From Euphorbia lathyris (Eukaryota > Streptophyta > Magnoliopsida > Malpighiales > Euphorbiaceae), in NCBI RefSeq assembly GCF_963576675.1, contig NC_088911.1, positions 135,845,929-135,909,928 of the forward strand: a DNA stretch of 64,000 nucleotides, written 5' to 3'. This document shows, piece after piece, positions 12,475 to 25,300 of this stretch. The position numbers and the translations under genes were made by a program. A model generated the notes under the pieces. That model saw nothing but the letters and a program-made list of their open reading frames with translations, made no database searches and was not told the origin of the DNA. Every line of letters begins with the position of its first letter. Position 1 is the first letter of the stretch.

Positions 12475-13512
12475 AAAAATACCCTTAATATTTCGGGTCA
12501 AATTGTCTTTTTAGTCATGAATTTTGTCATTTACACTTCACACGTGCGTCATTTTATCAGTTACAAATCACAAACATATGTTGATAAGTGAAAAAAATAA
12601 AAAATATACTATTTTTATACGAATTGGACAAAAAAAATAACTTCACCGAATTTATAAATATTAATCTTCAATTCTATTATTAAATTATAAAAAACAAGAA
12701 ATATTTTTTTAGAACTAACTGATATGCAATTTGTGCAGAATAAGGAACAAAATATCTGTTTTTTTATAGGGTTAAGGTGCAAAAATACCCCTAACGTTTT
12801 GGGTCAGGAGCAATTTTACCCCTAACGTCTAAAATTGTGCAATTTTACCCCTAACGTTTCTAGTCAAGAGCAATTTTACCCTTAACGTTAATAAATTGGG
12901 TTAATTTCAGACACTATTATAAAATACAGTCTTTTTTTTCTTTATTTTGCACCAATTGCATATTAATTTGTTCTAAAAAAATGATATCATGTTTTTTTTG
13001 TAATTTAATAATAAAATTGGAGATTAATATTTATAAATTCGGTGAATTTTTTGAATTTTTTTTATCTAATTCGTACAAAAGACGGTATTTTTTTTATTTT
13101 TTTTTCACATTCCAACATATGTTTGTGAGTTGTTACTGATAAAATAACATATGTGTGAAGTGTAGATGACAAGATTCATGACCGAGAAGACAGTTTGATG
13201 AATTATTTCTTAAATTGATCCAATTTATCAACGTTAGGGGTAAAATTGCTCTTGGCTTCCAACGTTAGGGGTAAAGTTGCACCATTTTAGACGTTAGGGG
13301 TAAAATTGCTCCTAATCCAAAACGTTAGGGGTATTTTTGCACCTTAACCCTTTTTTATAATAGTATCTGAAATTGACTTAAATTATCAATGTTAGGAGTA
13401 AAATTGATCTTGGCTACCAACGTTAGAGGTAAAATCGCACAATTTTAGACGTTAGGGGTAAAATTGCTCCCGATCCAAAATGTTAGGAATATTTTTACAC
13501 TTTAACCTTAAT
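12475..13512. mobile_element. Older copy of the same MITE, split by the copy at 12769
   Basis: The flanks 12475-12768 and 13360-13512 are the left and right parts of a more decayed member in opposite orientation; together they make one element. The left arm has lost part of its repeat units. Confidence 0.75.
12769..13350. mobile_element. Mutator-type foldback MITE (ACGTTAGGGGTA family), full copy
   Basis: 582 bp, arms of about 140 bp (GGGTTAAGGTGCAAAAATAC to GTATTTTTGCACCTTAACCC), 9-bp duplication TTTTTTATA (12760-12768, 13351-13359). Each arm carries several CCCCTAACGTT units. Confidence 0.92.
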
Positions 13513-14393
13513 ATATTTGTTGATTTTAAAATAATTATTAAAAATTATTTTTTAAGGTTGATTTAAGGTTGGTTAAGGGTCTCAAGCCGTTTAAGATCGC
13601 CATATTGGGTTCGAGTCTTAGTGTATGTAGAAAACTTTAATTGAGACATGATCCACCTAAATGGTGTTTGACGAGATTCCAACCGAGTAATCGAAAAATT
13701 ATAAAAAAAGTTGTTTTTTTATAATTTCAATAATATATTATAAGTAATATACATATGTCATTGTATTTGTCCGCGTTGTCATATATGCCCATATCTCAAA
13801 TAAACATTCAAATATATCCTCATATTTTTCAAATAACACAAAAAAATGCACCCACATCACATCCGCTCTTGGCAATTATCGTGTTCGAGTCGTGTTCGTG
13901 TCACAAAAGAGTAAACCCAAACCCAACCCAAAAACTTTCGTGTCAAAGTCGTGTTAACCTGTTCGGGTTAGTGTCGATTTCGTGTCGTTTTTTCGGGTTA
14001 CATGTAATTTTGTTATGCATATATATTAATAATAACTCTTAAAAATATAAAAAGATATGATACTGTTTTTAAACGTTTTATATAATTTTTAGATTAGTAT
14101 GTTAACCATAATTATCAAAAAGTTCGATAATATCATGTTAGATGGTCATGTAATGTGTTTATAACAATTTAGGAAATTCAAATCAATATTTGCAATTAAT
14201 AATTATAATTTTATTATCTTTATTAATAAAGTGATATAAAAACACGAGAGAATATAACAATAATTTTCAATATCCGTGTCAGTTTCGTGTTTTCGGGTTG
14301 ACATGAAAATGACACGAAAATTAACGTGTAATTTCGTGTCGTGTAAACTTTCGTGTCGTGTCATAAAACCATAAACACTAACACTAAAAAAGC

Positions 14394-15683
14394 ATGTCAT
14401 GTGCTGTGTTTGATGAGTTCTGCTCGGGAGTTGGCCTGGAGGTGGGGAATGGTAAGTCCATTAGTTTCTGGTTTGATAATTGGATTGGGGATAAACCGTT
14501 AATTAAGGTGTGTTCTCCCCCCCCCCCCCCCCCGCCTAGTGATATACGCAACTGGAGGATTGCCGATGTGGTTGACTCGGAAGGGGACTGGATCTGGTCA
14601 AAGTTTGATACTTTCTTTAGCCTTGAGACTCTCCTTAGAATGCGGGGAGTGAAGGTGAGTAATCAAGAGGAAGACTTGGATAGGCACTGTTGGGCGCTGA
14701 CTAACAATGGAGTTTATTCTTGCAAATCAGCCTTTGAAGCTTTCTCTCTCTTTAGATCTGATCCTCCCTTGGATGTGTGGAAGTCGATTTGGACCCTTAA
14801 AGTTCCTTTCCGTATTAGGAGTTTCCTGTGGCTGGGCGTTAAGGACAGACTTCTTACTAATTCGGATAGGCACAGAAGGCACTTGGCTGATTCTGGAGCT
14901 TGCAGTAGATGCAGAGGCCATGTTGAGACTTTGTGCCATGCTCTTAGAGATTGCTCTAATAGTAAAGAGGTTTGGAGGAAAATTCTCCCACACCATATTT
15001 TCTCTTCCTTCATGGCACATTCTGAGGTCGACTGGTTCTCTGATGGTGTTAGAGGAAAGTTGCTTCCATACATGGAGCATGGTGACATTTTCTTTGCTAT
15101 TATCTGTCACCAAGTTTGGAAATGGAGAAACGATGAGATTTTTGGAGATAAAACTGTTTTTATGACAAACTTAGCTGATTTCTTCTCGAAAAAACTTTTC
15201 TCTATTATCGATAGTTTCAAAGGAGAGTCCCTTGCCAGAGCCTCTCAGTGTTGTGATGTCCATCTCGTGGGATGGAGCAGGCCAAGAGAGGGGGTTGTGA
15301 AGCTGAATACTGATGGTTCCTGCCTCAGTAACGGTAAGATTGCGGCTGGAGGTGTGCTTAGAGATGCAGAGGGCGCCTAGCTTTCTGGGTTCTCCCAGAA
15401 TTTAGGGTTGGGTTCTTCCTTTTCTGCGGAGCTCTGGGCTATTCTTACTGGAATCAATCTTGCTAAAAGGCTGAGTGTTAAGATGCTCTCTATGGAGTCT
15501 GATAATTTGGAAGCAATCAAAATGATTTCTGAGAATCATTCTATGGGTCTTAACAGTCGCAACCTCATCAAAGCTATTATAAGGCTTTGCTCCTCCTTTG
15601 AGTTCGTAGAGTTCAGACACATTTTTAGAGAGCAAAATCGTGTTGCTGATCGCTTGGCGGCGGGGGCCATGAAGGGACGTTAG
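14394..15683 (+). pseudogene. LINE RT zinc-binding domain and RNase H, one stop
   Basis: It begins in the post-RT region (GNGKSISFWFDNWIGDKPL), then a zf-RVT domain (VPFRIRSFLWLGVKDRLLT, CSRCRGHVETLCHALRDC with C-x2-C...H...C), then an RNase H (RVT_3) with NTDGS, AELWAI, ESDN and VADRLA as the D, E, D, D positions. A TAG at 15378-15380 lies between the first and second catalytic blocks, where relatives have Trp. A run of 17 C (14517-14533) encodes a proline tract not expected in the family, probably slippage. Confidence 0.85.
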
Positions 15684-15823
15684 GCGTTACTACCCTTCCT
15701 GTTTTCCCTAGTTTCATCTCTCCTCTTCTCTTAGAAGATAGGATTGGGGTTAGCTTCCCTAGGCTAATTCCTGGGTAGTTTGTTGTTGTTCGTTTTTCTT
15801 TTCCTTTTCTACCAAAAAAAAAA
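14399..15823 (+). mobile_element. 5'-truncated LINE insertion
   Basis: An approximately 1.4-kb LINE 3' part is bracketed by the 13-bp duplication AAAAAAGCATGTC (14386-14398 and 15818-15830). It ends in a short A tail (15814-15823). The 5' part with endonuclease and RT is missing, the usual product of target-primed reverse transcription. The host is a GTGTCG-rich repeat. Confidence 0.85.
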
Positions 15824-15890
15824 GCATGTCGTGTTCGTGTCGTGTCATCGGGTCGTGTGTCGCTTTGCCGAGTCTACTGCCACTATATCT

Positions 15891-17030
15891 ATATCAAATA
15901 AACAGTCAAATATGTCATCATAATTATCAACGAAATACAAATACATCCTTAGTAATGTGATGACTGCTAACAAAAGTATACCAAATAAACTTACTTTTTA
16001 AATAAAAATATATTTGTTTATCGTTAACCATTATAATAACATATTTTACTATTTGATATATGCACATATATGTGACAAAACAAATATATTAATCCCAATA
16101 TTTCGTATCTATGAAAACACCAAAAAAATACTATAGAAAGAAAAATCAAATCCAACGACACTAAGACATTATTATTATTATACACTTATTTTTTAAAGCT
16201 TACTAGAAGGTATCTCACCACGTTTCGGATTTACACAATTCACCTTAGAAAGTTTTTTTTTTTATATATATATTACAAATACTTTTATTGCACATAAATA
16301 TACTAATATATACCTTGTAGACAAATAAAGGGAAAGCATGTTTATTTACCATAAAACTGAAAAAACAATATTATTCAATAACTCCCAATAACAATGAAAT
16401 TTAATATGAATATCGAAACAATTTCACAAATTATTGTAGTTTCCCTTCGCAAGAGCGGTACAAGTTTTGTGTCAAAGTCTAATATATATCAAAGTCTTTC
16501 TTGAAAAAGAAGAGTGTTTAGTGTCAGAGATTAATATAAGATATATGATTGGACTTAACTATGAGCTTATAGTTAAGCCTAATCATATATCTTATATTAA
16601 TCTCTGATACTTAGATTTATAAGAGTTTCGAACTTGCTCGGTTTTTGAAAAACTTCAAAGACAACATTAGAAGCTTGTACCATTGCGTCCTTATAAGACC
16701 AAGAGCTTGTTGCGAACTTTTGAAAGCAATCATTTCTATAGTAAAATACTTGATATGACATTTGTAGTTTGCATTTGCATCCAAATCCATCTTGATGAAC
16801 GGAGCTGGCAACAAGAGTTGTTTGACAACCTCTTTAAGCATATCATGAAAGTTATATATATAATGGTGGTCACCTATTAATGCAAAAGTATCTATATATA
16901 GTCACAGAACTATAATAAATACAATAATTTATGACCAAATGGTTCAAAACTTGCCACATGAAATGGAGTATTTCTTTTTAACAAAACGAAAGTAATTCTT
17001 TAAATTTTGAAGTATCATGGGCAGTGGCGG
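15891..17030. other. AT-rich intergenic
   Basis: Apart from the hairpin near 16512 I see nothing clear. At 17032 CAGTGGCGGATCCAGG looks like one end of a hAT-type element; no partner end was found. Confidence 0.45.
16512..16606. repeat. Near-perfect 39-bp-arm hairpin
   Basis: Left arm TCAGAGATTAATATAAGATA continuing to TTAACTAT and its complement on the right, loop GAGCTT. One G-T and one A-C in the stem. It could be a tiny foldback element or a small-RNA precursor; nothing shows transcription. Confidence 0.8.
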
Positions 17031-17217
17031 ATCCAGGATTCGAGGGAGGGGGGGCAAAACTCTATGTAAAATTTTTTTAGACTAATGTTTGTAGCCAAGA
17101 GCAAAAATGTTGAAACACCTTTACACAAGATTTTGATTTGACAAAATCATTTAAGTTTAATCCATGATTAAGAGACAATTAAATTTAAGTGCTTTGATTT
17201 AATTGTACTAACACGTT

Positions 17218-18211
17218 TGTTCAATATTGAGTATAAACATAAATGCAAAAGGAAATAAAAATTAAGACAGGACAAAGTCAGATAAGTCATCTTCAAAACA
17301 GCACCTTAAGAATGAAACTGATAAAAGAAGCTGAGTGAAACAAAACTCAGCATAAAAGAAGTCTGCGTAAGAACTAGATCTTGCAGAACGAAGCTGACCA
17401 TGGAAGCTGAGTGAAAAAGAACTCAGTATGAGATTTGGTGACAATCAAAGACAATGACTATCGAAGTGAAGCTGAGTGATCTTCAGGACAACATGAATGA
17501 TCCGTTAGCTAAAAGACAAATCCGACAACTGTCTGCACCAATAATTGAAGCCTTGGAATTACGCAAAAGCCAAATTCCGAGATGCATGGGTCAACTGTTC
17601 GTTGCTATAAGACAAAATGCCGCAAGAAGACAAAGCCTGTAGGAAGAAGACAAGCCTGACATCTGAAGCTGACCAGAAGTTTGTCCCCCAAAAGAGCCGT
17701 TTTGGATTCAACGGACAAATCAAATTCAAATCATTTGATCCTCAAAGTACAACTATAAAAGGACAAGCAATCCTCTTGGATCATTGCCGAATTACAGAAT
17801 ATACAAGAGAGAAAAATACAAGCTCAAAGCACTCAAAAACAAGAAAGAAATCTTACACCAACTTTCTATTCCTGTGTAAATGCTAGATTGATTGTTTTTG
17901 TAATCATCTAAAGTGTTCTTTATCTGAAAAAGAGCAAATTGTATCAATTGTGAATTGAGAGTGTTGTGCTGAGTATTTGGTTGTAAATACTCAGTGGTAG
18001 AGAAATCTAGGTGCTGGGTTGTACCACTTGGTAGGAGTTGAGTAGACGAATAGAGGAAGGTACTCTTGCATATTCAACTGCCTTGTAACCGGTTTGTGCT
18101 CTACCTTTAAAGAGCTCAGTATTGGATTCTAAAAGCCCGGAGGAATCTGGGGACTGGACGTAGGCGGAGAGGCCGAACCAGGATAAGTCATACTGAGTAA
18201 TTTCTAACTCT

Positions 18212-18292
<81 letters not shown>

Positions 18293-18587
18293 CGCGCGCG
18301 CGCATATGTTGCTTGTTCTATTTACTCAGCATATAAACTGTTTAAAGCTGACACTGAGTAAATTAGAGTGCTGAGTTGGAAGCTGACCACAAAAGTGTCA
18401 ATTCCCAACTCACAAGTGGAACAGTCTTAGTCAACATCTGACTAAAACTGTCTTACACTAAGATCGGCCAAGCTGACCAAAGCTGAGTTAATAAACTCAC
18501 TAAAATTATCAAATCAGCAAGATTAATTAGCGAAAAAGTTACATTAGTTCCTAACCCCCATTTGGAACTAATCACACGAGACCAACA
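17218..18587 (+). repeat. Copia LTR-like fragment with long TA/TG/CG tract
   Basis: About 1.37 kb starting TGTTCAATATTG and ending GAGACCAACA. It has many GCTGAGT and AGCTGACC words and near 18150 the phrase GGGGACTGGACGTAGGCGGA followed by CCGAACCAGG, typical of some Copia LTRs (SIRE type). There is no partner LTR and no clear target repeat, and it abuts a truncated MITE. Confidence 0.5.
18214..18307. repeat. Compound dinucleotide tract (TA)n(TG)n(CG)n
   Basis: About 94 bp of strictly alternating pyrimidine-purine: some 30 TA, then TG, then CG units. Confidence 0.97.
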
Positions 18588-19155
18588 AAAAATACCCTTA
18601 ACGTTTTGGGTCAGGAGCAATTTTACCCCTAACGTCTAAAATGGTGCAATTTTACCCCTAATGTTTGTAGCCAATAGCAATTTTACCCCTAACGTTGATA
18701 AATTGGATCAATTTCAGACACTATTATAACATATAGTCATTTTTTTCTTTATTTTGCATCAATTGCATGTCAATTTGTTCTAAAAAAATGATATAATGTT
18801 TTTTGTAATTTAATAATAAAATTGGAGATTAGTATTTATAAATTCGGTGAATTTTTTGATTTTTTTTTTGTTTAATTCGTACAAAAGACAGTATATTTTT
18901 AATGTTTTTTTCTTATTTTTTTCACATCCCAACATATGTTTGTGATTTGTTACTGATAAAATAACGCATGTGTGAAGTGTAGATGACAAGATTCATGACC
19001 GAGAAGACAGTTTGATGAATTATTTCTCAAATTGACCCAATTTATCAACGTTAGGAGTAAAACTACTTTTGGCTTCCAACATTAGCCATTTTAGACGTTA
19101 GGAGTGAAATTGCTCCTAACCCAAAACATTAGGGGGTATTTTTGCACTTTAACCA
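18588..19155. mobile_element. ACGTTAGGGGTA-family MITE, left-truncated
   Basis: About 568 bp matching 12769-13350 in sequence and arm structure; its first bases are missing at the junction with the LTR-like fragment ending at 18587. Confidence 0.8.
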
Positions 19156-19512
19156 TTCTTTCGACTTAATTTTTTTTTTTTTGGGGGGGGGGGGGGGGCA
19201 AATGTTGTTAGACTGAAGTGAGATGAATAAGTAAAACTTTACTTTGTCTATTTAAGATTTTTTTAAATATAGAGGATGCATACATGGACACGGACATGAC
19301 ATGAGAAATGTATAATGCATGCACAGGGAGACATTATTTCAAAGACAAGTTTGAAAAGAATGCATAAACTCATCACAAGAACGTATAACCCGATTGAATT
19401 AACTCGATTATAATACAAAATCGTATAGTCAATTAAAGTTATATTATTCTAAAATGTAACATAGTTTATGAGCATATATTGTCATTCATAGTGTAAAAAA
19501 ATGAAATAAAAA

Positions 19513-19955
19513 GGCTTAATGCATATTTACACTCTTAAACTTGACACGTTTTGCCTATTGGCACCCTGAACTTTTAAAATAACCTATCACACACTTATAG
19601 TTGGCTTTAAAAACCTATTTCACACCTATAGTTGGCTCATTCGGACCTCCTACACATAAAATCGTTGATTTTTCATCTTTAACGAACGAGATGGTATGCG
19701 TGTTATAGAAAAAAAAGAAAAGCACGGGAGTTCATTTGGTAGGCCACCTCATCCGTCAAAGACGAAAATCAACGATTTTGTGTGTAGGAGGTCCGAATGA
19801 GCCAACTATAAGTGTGTGATAGGTTTTTAAAACCAACTATAAGTGTGCGATAGGTTTTTAAAGCCAACTATAGGTGTGTGATAGGTTATTTTAAAAGTTC
19901 AGGGTGCCATTAGGTAAAACTTGCCAAGTTTAGGTGTGTATATATGCATTAAGCC
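19513..19955. mobile_element. Mutator-type foldback MITE
   Basis: 443 bp, ends GGCTTAATGCATATTTACAC and ATATATGCATTAAGCC, 9-bp duplication AAATAAAAA (19504-19512, 19956-19964). Arms contain repeated CCAACTATAAGTGTG units. Confidence 0.88.
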
Positions 19956-20212
19956 AAATAAAAAACAAATCCAAGTTTGAATTAATTAAATTTGGGGTCA
20001 AAATAATTGAAGTGAAGAGATAATTTAGAAGAGGGACAGCCAATTTTGTACTAGTAGAAAGAATTAGATCCACATCCCTCTAATATTAGTACACTTTGCC
20101 AGGCTTGCAATACTCTAGGACCACCTTAATTGTCCTTTTGATGGATGGATTTAACTTATTAATGTAATTAAATTGTAAAGTTACAACCTTTGTTACAGAA
20201 TTTCATAATAAT

Positions 20213-20717
20213 TGTTTGACAAACGATTATGTCTGTCTTAAAAATGTTAGATGTGATTAACCAAAAAAATAAACCGAACACAGAAAAACATACGAACAAT
20301 AAATCTAGAAAATAAAAGGAAAGAGTTAGACAAATCTGAGGCCTGTATTAGCAGTTTCCTTAAGACAGATGTCGTCGCTATTGACGACCGTCTCCCAGGA
20401 TATAACAGATTACGCAACCGAACTCAATCGTGTGTAGCCTAGTTATTACCGGAGTAGGAAGAGGAACAATATGAACAGACAGAGAGCAGGAACAATTCCA
20501 GAGAATAATTTTTCTAACCGTATGTGAATTTGACAATCCATTCTATATAAATAGAACTAAAAGGATATGTCTTTTCACGAACGAACACGACTGTACACGG
20601 ACAGACACGACTGTTCACGTACGAACACGACTGTACACAACGGACACGACTGTTCATGAAAGGAGGTATTTGTTGGTATATAAATTAATATATAATTTTA
20701 TTCAAAATTTTCCAACA
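20213..20717 (-). repeat. Left LTR of the older Copia
   Basis: Starts TGTTTGACAAACG and ends TTTTCCAACA. It contains a short tandem of CACGAC-type units (AACACGACTGTACACGGACA and relatives) at about 20580-20655. Confidence 0.88.
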
Positions 20718-21849
20718 ATCCCCCACATGAATAAAATTAGAAACGAGACGATTACGAAATGTGGTGATAACTTTCTACAGAAGATATCTGCATAGGATAT
20801 GTAGCTAATGTGCCTTGAACCTTCCCTTGTGAAAGTATATTTACTTTACTAGCTGACTAGTAGACACGATGTCTTTGAACTATTCTGCTGTTTGTGTAAA
20901 CGATGATATACCCCACACAGATACCAACATAACACGGCATGGTTCTCATGGTTATGTTCGTTATGGTCATGAACATCGCCTGGTTCTGCGAGAGTTTAAG
21001 AGAACTAGGCCCCACACTAGTCTCCATCGAAGCGACCCCACTTCACTCTGACATAGGTGATTTATTTGCTCAAAATACTGACGCACAATGTATCATTAAA
21101 AGCATATAGCTTAACCTTTTTCCGTTGGTGCCACTGTTTACATCTAGGAATGGACGAGGGTTTAACCCCTACAGTGAACGCGCAAGGTTTATGCAATTAG
21201 GTTGTCCCTTTGAACCTAGATCTTGGGATCTCGAGTCAACTAGGTAGGGTTTTCCTTCACATAACACCTCTTCTCTATGGGCTTTAGTCCAATTCCTTTC
21301 AATGATTTTTCAACTCGGTTTAACCTCTAGGTTAGCGGATCCGCTGTGTTATCCTTTGATTTTACAAAATCAACAAGGATGATACTCGTTGAGATCAATT
21401 GACTAACGGTGTTTATCACACAGAAGCTTTTCTACCTGTAACTCATCATACAGAAGCTTTTTATACCACATATTCACCGACTGATATGATATTTTTCTTC
21501 GATTCCATCATTGTGACGTACTTATTTTAAGGCGATTTGATTTTTACATTTTTAGTGACTTTCATAAATTAAATCTAGCAAACTAATGTTCATCTACCAA
21601 CGCCTAACTCGGTTAGGTAACATCACTGCTCAGATTTGTCAATTTATGGCATTTCACATTTCTAATGTAAATCCACCCTTACGCGCGAGAATATCAAATA
21701 TGGAATTTTAGCATATCATCATCATTTCTAAAGAAAACATATTTCTTTTATGTCCAAGTCTTTTAAATTCAAACTAGTGAATTTCTCTAGACTTTTGTTG
21801 TGGCTTACAAGCCTCTGAAGTGACCTTAGTGAATTAACAAACATGTACC

Positions 21850-22107
21850 TGTTAGAGATAATATTCCTATTATCTCTGTAAATAGTTCCTATCTAGTTAG
21901 AGTTTTAATCTGTTTATATTCCTAGCTAGGTAGAGTTTCAATACGACTATACTTATGTATTGTATTCCTATACAAACTACTATTGGCTCACTATAAATAC
22001 AAGGCCCCTGAGCCATAATCACTAAGGTGATTCAAACCATTAATTGTGTTATTACTTATCTCTCTATATCTCCATAATCTTCTCTATATCAAACTATTCA
22101 TCCAACA
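21850..22107 (+). repeat. 5' LTR of the younger Copia
   Basis: TGTTAGAGATAATATTCC to CCAACA. A TATA-like CTATAAATAC lies at about 21993-22002. It provides the likely promoter of the element. Confidence 0.92.
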
Positions 22108-22348
22108 TGGTATCAGTAGTATCAACTTCCGCATCCTCCGAATCCTCTGATCTCCTCAATCACCCACCTATTCACAGTTCAAAGTCGCTGCCACCGCAAC
22201 AGCCGCCGCCGCCGGTGTCGTCGCCGTCCAGATCGCATCCACCGGCCCCTCTGACTCCGCGGCTGCCCAAAACACAAACGACGCCTACGGTGGGTCGTTC
22301 GCGTCGTCGGGATGGAGGTTCACCTCGCCATTCGTCACCGGCGATTCC

Positions 22349-25300
22349 GTGTTTCTAGCCGCACCAACAGCCACGGCAGCCGCACCTCCTCCGCACACAG
22401 TCGGCGATACCTTCCCGCCGGAGGTTCGCGCGGCTCTCGAAGCCTACCAGGCGGCCAGCGCACGGGCGGCCAATGCTCAGGCGCGTCCTGCACCTTCTAC
22501 CACGGCGATCACCCCGGCGCAACCTCAATCTGGCGCACAGGCGCCGCCCGCACCGTCTGCTGCGGCCCCTCCACCCTTCACCGCGGCTGCCGTTGCCCAG
22601 GCGCGTCCTACGTCTGCTGCTTTTGCGCAACCCGCGCCTCCTCCACCCGCGACAGCAGGGCGCGAACAACCGTTAGGGCAAACCACGACACCGACGCCAT
22701 CCGCCAACGACACCACAATACTAGCCGCTCTTGCGGCATATCAGGCTGCTATTCTGCAGACACAGAATCAACAAGTTTCGGTTCAGCAGCCATCTATTCA
22801 AGTGCAACAATCTGCGACACCTCCAACTCTATTTTCTCCATCAGTTCTTGCTGCCCTAGCAGCGTATCAGGCAGCTGAAGCCAGTAACAAAAATCAGGTT
22901 ATTTTTGAATCTCATACTTCACCGTTTTGTTACAATACTCAATTATCCCATGATCCCTCACCATCTTTCTTCTCAAATTCGGTTCATAACACTATTGATG
23001 CACCGTCAAACAATGTTAGACACAACTTTCTTTCATCCTCCATCCCTCATACTACAAGCAATAATGTCCATCCAGAACCTATCTCCACTCATGTTGAACA
23101 ACCAAGACAACCACCCACAAATATCAACATTAACATCAAATTAATCCCGAACAACTACAAAGCATGGAGAATGTCCATGGAATCTACCCTTCAAACCTAT
23201 CATCTTCTTCCTCACATTCTTAGTTCAACACCACCTCCACCCAAATTTATTCCTATAACAGGTTTTGTGACATCAGCTGCGGATTTAATCATAAATCCAT
23301 CTTTTATTCAATGGGATGATGTAGAAAATGTGGTTAGGACTTTGCTCCTAAATTCAATCACTGAAGAGGTGTTTTCTGAGATTGCATATCTCAAATACTC
23401 ACATGATATTTGGCTAGCCTTAGAGGATGCCTACGGGCTTATTACAGGCAGCAAGCAGTTTCAGATGGGAGTCGAACTGCATGAGCTTGAGTAAGGAGGG
23501 ATGTCTGTCACTGCGTACATGCAAAAAGTGAAGTCCATCCTTGATGATCTGGCTGCCTCAGGGAATCCTTATCCTCGACATCTACTACTGTCAGTTCTTT
23601 ATAAAGGTTTAGCAGAAGAGTATCGCTCCACTGTCCAGAATCTTGTAACTCAGCGCGGTACAAACATCAACTATCAAGAGATTTTGCACAGCTTGAAGAT
23701 AATTGAGGGCATGATTCAATCAACCAGAAAGACAACTCTGCTTCAGCCCGAGGGTGTATCTGCACATCGGGAGGCTAATGTATCCACCATGGAAACAAAT
23801 CATTCAAAGAAGCAGAATCCAAAGAAGAGAAGAAGTGGCAAGTGCTACAATTGTGGTGATCCAAGCCACTGGGCTGACAAGTGCAAAAGACCAAAGAACA
23901 ATTCAAGATCACAATACAATCCTAGACCACAAGCGCACATGGCATGGCAACAACCACCAAATCCATTCATGGGTCCTAATCAGCCGTGGTATCCAGACAC
24001 AGGAGCAACCAATCACATGACGGCAAATCCGACTCAACTTCATCAAATGCAGCCATATCCAGGATATGATACAGTTCAGTTTGGCAATGGTCAAGGTTTG
24101 CAAATTTCTCACTTTGGAAATTCAAATATCAATAATTTGAAAATTAATGATGCTCTACTTGTTCCCAAGCTTACAAAATCTTTATTATCTGTTCAAAAAT
24201 TTACCCGTGACAACTCATGTTTCTTTGAATTTTGGCCTAACCATTTTCTTGTGAAGGACCAAACAACTGGGGAAATCCTGTTACGGGGCCCGAGTAAAGA
24301 TGGGCTTTATGTGCTTACACCCACCCTGAAGGAGGCGCTAGGTGGAGAGAAGGTGTCTTTTGAAAGGTGGCATGCACGGCTTGGACATTGTCAGAATCAG
24401 ACAGTCAGCTCAGTTCTCAAAGGAAACAATCTATCCTCTTCAAAACCAGTTAGCAATTGTTCTTTTTGTCCATTAGGCAAGCTTGCTAGAAGCTCTTTAC
24501 CCTCTATTAGTCGTTCTAGCACATTTACTTTTGAGAACTTACATCTGGATGTTTGGGGGCCAACTCCAGTTGTTTCTTGTCTTGGCCACCGTTATTTTTT
24601 AATAATCATTGATGAATTCACTAGATTTGCATGGGTTTTCTGTTTAAAGAATAAGAGTGATGTTTTTTCAACCTTTTGTGATGTTTATGCCATGATATCT
24701 AATCAGTATAGTGCAAGGGTTAAGAATATTTACTCTGATCTTGGGGGAGAGTTTCAAAAACTACAACCTTTTTTCAAACGACATGGCATTATACACAAGA
24801 TTGCATGCCCTCACACTTATGCACAAAACGGTATAGCTGAGAGAAAAATTAGACATGTCGTTGATACCTGCCTTACTTTGCTAGCCAATGCATCTTTACC
24901 TTTAAAATTCTGGAACTATGCCATGATACACAGCATTAGGCTAATTAACTACTTACCCACCAAAATCCTAAACAACAAGTCACCCTATTTCTTGTTCTAC
25001 AAGAAACAGCCTGCCTATAAGGCCTTACGCATTTTTGGCAGTGGTATCTATCCCCTTCTTCGTCCATACAATCAGCACAAATTTGACTTTCACTCCAAGT
25101 TATGTGTCTACCTTGGTCCATCAGAAAATCATTATGGGGATATATGTCTTGAATATGCCACCGGACGCATATACATCTGCAAATTTGTGCAGCACAATGA
25201 AGAAGTCTTTCCTGCATCAGCAATCACTGCATCATCACCTTCATCTAGCAACTCGGGGGTAAGCACATCGTGTCAACTACCATCTCTACTCGGCCCGTAT

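Larger units (their letters stand above)
13840..15890. repeat. GTGTCGTGTTCGGGTT-rich dispersed repeat hosting the LINE
   Basis: The LINE splits a repeat with TCGTGTCGTG words on both sides (13880-14385, 15831-15885). Short flanks resembling each other (TCAAATAAACATTCAAATAT and TCAAATAAACAGTCAAATAT) lie outside it. Confidence 0.5.

Noticed and set aside
16617..16841. 74-codon minus-strand frame
   Set aside because: No family match that I can defend and no gene context.
22044..22358. Open frame across the 5' LTR and primer site as a separate gene
   Set aside because: It starts inside the LTR and is out of frame with gag; no family features.
22355..22878. Long open frames on other frames and the minus strand over the Ala/Pro-rich gag start
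   Set aside because: GC-rich composition lowers stop frequency; they are shadows of the gag frame.
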